The position numbers were made by a program, and so were the translations under genes. A stretch of 64,000 nucleotides of DNA from Patescibacteria group bacterium (GTDB lineage: Bacteria; Patescibacteriota; Minisyncoccia; UBA6257; 02-FULL-45-10c). The stretch is taken from contig JAHILT010000006.1 of the NCBI GenBank assembly GCA_018896875.1, positions 29,297-93,296 of the forward strand, read 5' to 3'. Shown here in pieces: positions 58,656 to 64,000 of the stretch. A model generated the notes under the pieces. That model was not told where the DNA came from, made no database searches, and saw only the letters and a program-made list of their open reading frames with translations. The first letter of the stretch is position 1, and every line of letters begins with the position of its first letter.

Positions 58656-59674
58656 TGGGAATACTTGTTTTTTTAGGGCTTTCTTTAGTGATTATTGTCC
58701 ATGAACTGGGACATTTTGCGATGTCAAAAATATTTAAAGTTCATATAGAAGAATTTGGACTAGGATTCCCTCCAAAAATTTGGAGTAAAAAAATAGGAGA
58801 AACACTTTATAGTATTAACTGGATTATTTGGGGAGGATTTTTAAAGATAAGCGGTATGAGGAAAGAAACAGAGAGAATGGATATTCCGCCAGATAAAAAT
58901 TTTGTAAATCAAGCTTTCTATAAAAAAGCCCTTATAATTGTTGGTGGAGTTTTGATGAATTTTTTTCTAGGATGGATGTTAATTTCCTTGGTTATGAATA
59001 TTGGAATTCCTCAATCTATTTTTGTATCTGATATTAAAATAAATAGCCCTGCTTATATGTCTGGGTTTCAAAAAGGAGATTTAATTTTAAATTTTGAAAA
59101 TTCCGAAGAATTTAATAGTTATCTTAATCAAAATAAAGGAACAGAAATAATTTTTAATATTAAAAGAGACGGTGTAAAAAAAGAAATTACAACAAAACTT
59201 CCAGAAGAACGTTTGGAATCAGGAGAATTACTAGGAATTTATTATGGGGAAACAGGCGTTGAAAAAAGTGGATTTTGGAAAAGTATTTTTAAAGGTTTTG
59301 AGACCGCTTGCGGACTAGTTTTTTTCTATCTAAAAGGATATATATCTTTATTAAGTGGTATTTTTACTGATTCTTCTGTATTTCAAAATTTAATAAGCCC
59401 TATCGGGCTTTTTAGTATGGGGGCTGCAGCTTCTAAGGTTGGGATTGTCTATTTTCTTCAGCTTTTAGCTCATTTATCTATTAATCTTATTATTTTTAAT
59501 TTTTTGCCTTTTCCTATGCTTGATGGCGGTTGGTTTTTATTGTCTATAATAGAAAAAATCAAGGGATCTCCTATTAATCATAAAATAGAGGCAGTAATAA
59601 ATGGATTTGGTTTTATTGTTCTTTTTTCTTTGTTTTTAGCTATAACAATTAAAGATTTAATAAATCTTTTTTAA
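58655..59674 (+). CDS. rseP: RIP-family site-2 zinc metalloprotease (RseP-like)
   Basis: Cleaves membrane proteins within the bilayer. The zinc site HELGHF is at about residues 15-20 in the first membrane segment; the partner aspartate motif NFLPFPMLDGG is near 285-295. A PDZ domain (SDIKINSPAYMSGFQKGDLI) lies between. At 339 residues it has a single PDZ domain. It sits with frr and proS, a common bacterial neighbourhood. Substrate unknown. Confidence 0.94.
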   Translation: MGILVFLGLSLVIIVHELGHFAMSKIFKVHIEEFGLGFPPKIWSKKIGETLYSINWIIWGGFLKISGMRKETERMDIPPDKNFVNQAFYKKALIIVGGVLMNFFLGWMLISLVMNIGIPQSIFVSDIKINSPAYMSGFQKGDLILNFENSEEFNSYLNQNKGTEIIFNIKRDGVKKEITTKLPEERLESGELLGIYYGETGVEKSGFWKSIFKGFETACGLVFFYLKGYISLLSGIFTDSSVFQNLISPIGLFSMGAAASKVGIVYFLQLLAHLSINLIIFNFLPFPMLDGGWFLLSIIEKIKGSPINHKIEAVINGFGFIVLFSLFLAITIKDLINLF

Positions 59675-59714
59675 AATTTGTTTTATTAGTTATTTTGACC
59701 TAAAATATTGATAT

Positions 59715-60986
59715 ATGAAGCAATCTCAATTATTTTCGAAAACTTCTAAAAAAATATCAGAAGAAGAAACATCTAAAAACGCGCATTTTTTGCTTCGCGG
59801 AGGCTTTATAGATAAATCATCAGCTGGTGTTTATACGTTATTACCATTAGGCTTAAAAGTATTAGAAAAAATAAACAAAGTAATAAGAGAGGAAATGAAT
59901 GCTATTGGAGGAGAAGAACTTTTATTACCAGCTTTAATCCAAAAAAAATATTGGGAAAAAGCTGATCGGTGGGCAGTTGATATAATTTTTAAAACATCTG
60001 TTTGTGCAAACAATCAAAATAAAAAAGACTTTGAGTATGGTCTTGGGTGGACTCACGAAGAAGTTATAACTGCTATTGCTACAAAGTTTATAAATTCATA
60101 TAAAGATCTTCCTAAATCTGTTTATCAAATTCAAACAAAATTTCGAGCCGAAGCTAGACCTCAAGCTGGGCTTTTACGTGGAAGAGAATTTCTAATGAAA
60201 GATTTGTATAGTTTTCATGAATCGCAAGAAGATATGAGTAAGTATTATGAAAAAGTAATAATAGCTTATAAAAAAATATTTAAAAGATTAAAACTTAAAG
60301 CGTTAGTCACAGAAGCTGGAGGTGGAGCGTTTACTAAAGAATATACTCATGAATTTCAGGTTCTAAATCCTGGTGGTGAAGACACGATATTTTATTGTCC
60401 AAAATGCGGGTTTAGCCAAAATCATGAGATTTTTGAACCTGAAGCTCACAAAAAATGTTCTGCTGAAGTTAAATCAGCAAAAGCTATTGAGATAGGAAAT
60501 ATTTTTAAACTTGGAACTAAATTTTCAGAAGCTTTTGGTCTTTCTTTTTTGAATAAAAAAGGAGAAAAAAAACCGGTTGTTATGGCTTCATATGGAATTG
60601 GTCCTACACGAGTGATGGCTACTATTGTAGAAGAATTTAATGATAAATATGGAATTATTTGGCCAGAAACAATTGCACCGTTTGCGGTTCATCTTATTGA
60701 ATTGAAAAGTAAACATAATAAAAAAGTAAAAAAAGCAGCTGAAGCATTATATAAAAAAATAAAATCTATGGGAGTAGAAATTTTATATGATGACAGAGAA
60801 ATGTCTGTTGGAGAAAAACTGAACGATGCGGATTTAATAGGTATTCCTAATAGAATCATAATAAGTGAAAAAACTTTAGCAGCTGAAAAAATAGAATTCA
60901 AAAAAAGAGATTCTAAGAAATCCATTTTAATTTCTGAGAAAAAAATATTAGATAGTCTTAAGAAATCTAATTTTTTAAAGTCGTAA
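59715..60986 (+). CDS. proS: Prolyl-tRNA synthetase (no editing domain)
   Basis: Class II enzyme that charges tRNA-Pro. Motif 2 region FRAEARPQAGLLRGREFLMK, motif 3 ASYGIGPTRVMATIVEEF and the anticodon-binding domain from about 320 are clear. At 423 residues it lacks the roughly 150-residue insertion that deacylates Ala-tRNA-Pro in the bacterial type, as in the short alphaproteobacterial form. The start HFLLRGGFIDKSSAGVYTLL is conserved. Confidence 0.95.
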   Translation: MKQSQLFSKTSKKISEEETSKNAHFLLRGGFIDKSSAGVYTLLPLGLKVLEKINKVIREEMNAIGGEELLLPALIQKKYWEKADRWAVDIIFKTSVCANNQNKKDFEYGLGWTHEEVITAIATKFINSYKDLPKSVYQIQTKFRAEARPQAGLLRGREFLMKDLYSFHESQEDMSKYYEKVIIAYKKIFKRLKLKALVTEAGGGAFTKEYTHEFQVLNPGGEDTIFYCPKCGFSQNHEIFEPEAHKKCSAEVKSAKAIEIGNIFKLGTKFSEAFGLSFLNKKGEKKPVVMASYGIGPTRVMATIVEEFNDKYGIIWPETIAPFAVHLIELKSKHNKKVKKAAEALYKKIKSMGVEILYDDREMSVGEKLNDADLIGIPNRIIISEKTLAAEKIEFKKRDSKKSILISEKKILDSLKKSNFLKS

Positions 60987-61011
60987 AATAATTTTTATTA
61001 CAAAAAAATGA

Positions 61012-61163
61012 ATCCCACACATAACAAAGACTAATCTTTGATTTTGTGCAGGATGGTTGTATAATTTAAAATTATAAAATAAATATTAATAAAACAGCAA
61101 AGTCAGAGAAAGCTTGTTTTTAATTTTAAAAAACGCTTTCCAGTCTTTGTTATGCGTGGGATG
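61012..61163 (+). promoter_or_regulatory. Start-codon inverted-repeat leader element, copy 3 (before mreB2)
   Basis: Left arm 61012-61032 (ATCCCACACATAACAAAG...) and right arm 61142-61162 (ends TTATGCGTGGGAT) pair with one mismatch; the ATG is at 61161. The hairpin GAAAGC (61108-61113) with GCTTTC (61135-61140) ends one base before the right arm. A mini-ORF MNPTHNKD-stop starts at 61009 in the left arm. Confidence 0.65.
61038..61065 (+). promoter_or_regulatory. Promoter inside leader element 3
   Basis: TTGATT (61038-61043), 16-base spacer, TATAAT (61060-61065). The transcript would begin inside the element, after the left arm, and carry about 90 bases of leader with the hairpin and right arm. 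Confidence 0.65.
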
Positions 61164-62207
61164 AAAATATTTGATTATTTTTCAAAAAACATAGGAATAG
61201 ATTTAGGAACAGCAAATTCTTTAATATATTTAGGCGGGCGAGGCATTGTTATGAATGAGCCTTCTGTGGCAGCTATTAACAATAAAACAGGTCAAATCGT
61301 GGCTATTGGAGAAGAAGCTAAAAAAATGATTGGTCGCACACCTCTTCACATAACAGTTGTTAGGCCCCTTATTAATGGAGTTATTTCTGACTTTGAAATG
61401 ACAGAAGAAATATTAAGATTTTTATTTAAAAAAACAATTGGTTCGTCAAATTTTTTTAATTATAATAAGGCCGTAATCGGAGCGCCAAGTAATTTAACTG
61501 AAGTGGAGCGTAAATCTGTAGAAGATGCTGTTCTTGGAGCAGGAGCAAATAAGGTTTACATCATAGAAGAGCCATTAGCAGCAGCATTAGGAGCAAGAAT
61601 GCCGATAGATGAGCCTACCTCTAATTTAATTATTGATATAGGAGGAGGAACCACAGAAATAGCAGTAATATCAATGGGTGGAATAGTCAGGGCAAAAAGC
61701 ATAAAAATAGCTGGAGACAAATTTAATAATGATATTATTAAATTTGTTAAAGATGAATTCCGTTTAGAGATAGGAGAGCCTAGTGCTGAAGAATTAAAAA
61801 TAAATATAGGCTCTGCCTTGCCGTTAGAGCAGAAGATGGAATTAGCTATTAGAGGAAGAGATATGGCGACGGGTCTTCCTAGGGAAGTTTTAATAAAAGA
61901 TAGTTTTATTCGTGCGGCAATTTCCAAATCCTTAAAAACTATTACGGACTCTATAAAAGAAACGATAGAAACAACACCCCCTGAATTAGTTGGAGACATA
62001 CTTAAGAGAGGTATTTATATTTGCGGAGGAGGCAGTTTATTAAAAGGAATTGATAAATTAATTGAAAAAGAAATTTTAGTAACAGCTAATATTATTGACG
62101 ACCCATTAACTTGTGTGGCTAGAGGATCTGGTATGATAGTTGAAAATCTTGAAAAGTATTCTTATTTGATAAACAATCCTTTACGTCCAAAAGATATTAA
62201 GATATAA
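61161..62207 (+). CDS. mreB: Rod shape-determining protein MreB, paralogue 2
   Basis: 348 residues, start FDYFSKNIGIDLGTANSLIY, phosphate 2 LIIDIGGGTTEIAVISMGG, adenosine loop GIYICGGGSLLKGIDK. It heads mreB-mreC-mreD-mrdA, so it is the operon-borne MreB. I chose ATG 61161; an in-frame ATG at 61152 (MRGM) is inside the leader element. Several positions differ from paralogue 1, so the two are not a recent duplication. Confidence 0.95.
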   Translation: MKIFDYFSKNIGIDLGTANSLIYLGGRGIVMNEPSVAAINNKTGQIVAIGEEAKKMIGRTPLHITVVRPLINGVISDFEMTEEILRFLFKKTIGSSNFFNYNKAVIGAPSNLTEVERKSVEDAVLGAGANKVYIIEEPLAAALGARMPIDEPTSNLIIDIGGGTTEIAVISMGGIVRAKSIKIAGDKFNNDIIKFVKDEFRLEIGEPSAEELKINIGSALPLEQKMELAIRGRDMATGLPREVLIKDSFIRAAISKSLKTITDSIKETIETTPPELVGDILKRGIYICGGGSLLKGIDKLIEKEILVTANIIDDPLTCVARGSGMIVENLEKYSYLINNPLRPKDIKI

Positions 62208-62214
62208 AGATTTT

Positions 62215-62886
62215 ATGTCTTTTATTCGTCTTATAATAATAATTTTATTAGTGATAGTTTTGTCTGGTAATAATATTGCTTTCTTAAAGAGCAATATTTT
62301 TTCTTTTTTAAACCAAGAAGATCTTTTGTCTAAATTAAAGCTTGAAAATGATTCTTTAAGAATAAAATTATATATTTCAGAAAATCTTAGTGGTAGACAA
62401 ATTAAAAAAGAAGAATGGGAATATTCAAGTAGTAAAGTTTTTTCTTCTTATCCATTTAATAATAAAAATTTAATTGCTATTAATTTAGGACTAATTGATG
62501 ATATAAAAGAAAATTTTCCTGTAGCTGTTGCCCCTGGAATTTTATTAGGACAGATTATAGAAGTTAGAGATAACACTAGTTTGATTAGAACTGTTTTTGA
62601 TAAAGATTTTAACGCCTCTGTTAGAATAGGAAATAATAAAATTAACGCTCTTTTAAAGGGAGGGGTGCCTCCGACACTAGAAATGATTAATAAATACGAA
62701 GAAATAAAAAATGGCGATATTGTTTATAATGCAGATATAAAATTTCCTTATAATTTTAAATTAGGAGAAGTACAAACGATAGAAGATAAAAATGTTGCCG
62801 ATTCTTTTCAAAAAGCAATTTTAAAAATAGATTACAACCCTTCGTTATTAGAAGAAGTATTAATAATTAATAATTTTTCTCCATGA
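62215..62886 (+). CDS. mreC: Rod shape-determining protein MreC
   Basis: 223 residues: an N-terminal membrane segment (5-20), a short coiled coil (LLSKLKLENDSLRIKLYI) and two outer beta domains with NLIAINLGLIDDIKENFPVA, GILLGQIIEVRDNTSLIRTV and the ending LEEVLIINNF. MreC links MreB to the wall enzymes. It overlaps mreD by 4 bases (ATGA). Confidence 0.92.
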   Translation: MSFIRLIIIILLVIVLSGNNIAFLKSNIFSFLNQEDLLSKLKLENDSLRIKLYISENLSGRQIKKEEWEYSSSKVFSSYPFNNKNLIAINLGLIDDIKENFPVAVAPGILLGQIIEVRDNTSLIRTVFDKDFNASVRIGNNKINALLKGGVPPTLEMINKYEEIKNGDIVYNADIKFPYNFKLGEVQTIEDKNVADSFQKAILKIDYNPSLLEEVLIINNFSP

Positions 62887-63344
62887 ACAAAGACATAAGA
62901 TTTTTGGCTAACATATTTTTAGTTTTTTTATTTGGATTGCTTCAAAGTTTTTCTTTAATATCTTTTTTAGGAACAAAACCGAATCTTTTACTATCATTGC
63001 TTATAGTATTATTATTTACGGTAAAAAATTTTTGGCAATATTTAATTTTAATATTAACCGCTTTAATATCTCTAAACTATTCAGCTTTAATCACAAAAGA
63101 AACAGCGATTTTTGGAATTATTATGCTTTTGGCTTTTTATTTTAAAAAATACTTAACAGAGCATTTTTTCTTAATTTCTTTTTTTCTTGCGATAATACTT
63201 ACAACACTTTTTTATTTATTTATAGATTATCAATTTATATTTAATAATCTTAATATTTTTTTACTGGAATTAATTTTTAATGCGCTACTAACAATTTTTT
63301 TTGGCCTTTTATATTATCAAGTTTTGTCAGAGAAGCAAAGATAA
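62883..63344 (+). CDS. mreD: Rod shape-determining protein MreD
   Basis: 153 residues, five hydrophobic segments, no distinctive motif. The identification rests on size, topology and position between mreC and the PBP2 gene. Overlap with mreC suggests coupled translation. Confidence 0.82.
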   Translation: MNKDIRFLANIFLVFLFGLLQSFSLISFLGTKPNLLLSLLIVLLFTVKNFWQYLILILTALISLNYSALITKETAIFGIIMLLAFYFKKYLTEHFFLISFFLAIILTTLFYLFIDYQFIFNNLNIFLLELIFNALLTIFFGLLYYQVLSEKQR

Positions 63345-63355
63345 AATATTTTTTA

Positions 63356-64000
63356 ATGAAAAAAAACAAATTTACTCCAGAAAACGAAATTTTTTTTGAA
63401 GAAGTTGTTTTTGATAGTTTTTCTTCAAAAAAAAAATTAGATTCTTTAGAATTACCACTTTCTAGAAAAGTTTTTGTTTTTATTAAAATAATAATTATTA
63501 TCGTTGGAATTTTTACTTTTTCAAGAATATTTTATTTAGGAATAGTAAAAAACAATTTTTATAGTGTTCGTTCATCAGCTAATGTTGGAAAGGAATTGTA
63601 TTTGCCAGGGAATAGAGGGGTTATTTATGATCGTTATGGAAAACTTTTGGCTGAGAATAGACCATCTCTTTCTGTTTCTATAAAAACAAAAGATTTTTTG
63701 CAAAATTCTGAAAATGATAAAAAAATATTAGCAGAAATATTAGAAGAGCCAATCTCAAAAATAGAAGATTTGATATTAAATCAAGACATAGAAAGTTCAA
63801 CTAATTTAGTTTTGGCTAGAAATGTTGACTCTGAAAAAATAATTAAATTAAAAACGTTAAATTTAATAGGAGTAGAAATAATAGATGACTATGAAAGATA
63901 TTATATAGACGGAAATTTATTTGCTCATGTTATAGGTTATACAGGAGCTTATAAAAACAACGAAATAATAGGTAAAACTGGCATAGAAGCTTATTATGAT
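63356..64000 (+). CDS. mrdA: Penicillin-binding protein 2 (partial)
   Basis: First 215 codons; the gene runs off the right edge. After a charged start there is a membrane segment near 38-60, then the pedestal region with LPGNRGVIYDRYGKLLAENR, the hallmark of class B PBPs, and HVIGYTG followed by IGKTGIEAYYD. The transpeptidase domain is outside the window. Its place after mreD supports PBP2 rather than FtsI. Confidence 0.92.
   Translation, partial: MKKNKFTPENEIFFEEVVFDSFSSKKKLDSLELPLSRKVFVFIKIIIIIVGIFTFSRIFYLGIVKNNFYSVRSSANVGKELYLPGNRGVIYDRYGKLLAENRPSLSVSIKTKDFLQNSENDKKILAEILEEPISKIEDLILNQDIESSTNLVLARNVDSEKIIKLKTLNLIGVEIIDDYERYYIDGNLFAHVIGYTGAYKNNEIIGKTGIEAYYD

Noticed and set aside
61012..61163. 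Leader elements as ordinary transposon ends
   Set aside because: No transposase or target-site duplication is visible, and the right arm ends precisely on the start codon in all three copies. A MITE origin is still not excluded.

Overview
This window is 64 kb of an AT-rich, gene-dense genome whose content points to a Candidate Phyla Radiation bacterium (Patescibacteria), most likely Parcubacteria-like. The reasons are trimmed versions of universal proteins (RpoA without its C-terminal domain, SMC without a hinge, ThrRS without a TGS domain, AlaRS without C-Ala, Obg without its C-terminal domain, short HrcA and L13), an L11 gene with no L1 gene after it, a sigma region 4/HARE-HTH protein, a VirD4-like ATPase paired with a membrane protein, and many short palindromic repeats, several of them translated inside conserved enzymes. 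TGA is used as a stop (secE, mreC), so the code is standard. I saw no tRNA, rRNA, CRISPR or transposase gene. The lineage is inferred from gene content, not from a tree.

Layout. 1-4.7 kb: heat-shock operon on the minus strand (hrcA-grpE-dnaK-membrane protein-dnaJ) with a CIRCE operator on its promoter. 4.7-11.5 kb: secD-secF, the sigma4/HARE protein, a membrane protein plus VirD4-like ATPase, and efp. 11.6-18.8 kb: mnmA, dus, obg, an RRM protein, a DUF2779 nuclease-like protein, a cyclophilin and thyX. 19-28.1 kb: glycerate 2-kinase, PEP synthase, a 2-hydroxyacid dehydrogenase and enolase (a three-carbon acid to PEP cluster), an M23 peptidase and a HAD phosphatase. 28.2-36.1 kb: gyrB, secE-nusG-rplK, tmk, gatB, thrS. 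36.2-46.6 kb: dnaE, rpmF, nusB-rnc-smc, rmuC and alaS. 46.7-49.5 kb: an actin-like protein and a membrane-anchored baseplate-J-like protein. 49.5-53.5 kb: infA-rpmJ-rpsM-rpsK-rpsD-rpoA-rplQ-rplM-rpsI. 53.6-64 kb: a PEGA protein, murA, mreB1, holB, frr, rseP, proS, then mreB2-mreC-mreD-mrdA, the cell-shape and wall-elongation operon, which runs off the end.

Two kinds of gene start stand out. Core genes almost never have a Shine-Dalgarno sequence, and several have a -10 box only 7-11 bases before the ATG, so their transcripts may be leaderless. In contrast thyX and five small proteins of unknown function have strong GGAGG-type ribosome binding sites, and several of these have their own promoter or terminator.

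The most interesting signal is a leader element present three times (before glycerate kinase, gatB and mreB2). A 21-base left arm pairs with a 21-base right arm that ends on the start codon (TTATGTGGGGGATG-type). A short hairpin sits exactly one base before the right arm in all three copies, and paired bases change together between copies. I do not recognise it as a named family. It could be a start-codon-sequestering regulatory RNA or a promoter-bearing inverted-repeat element.
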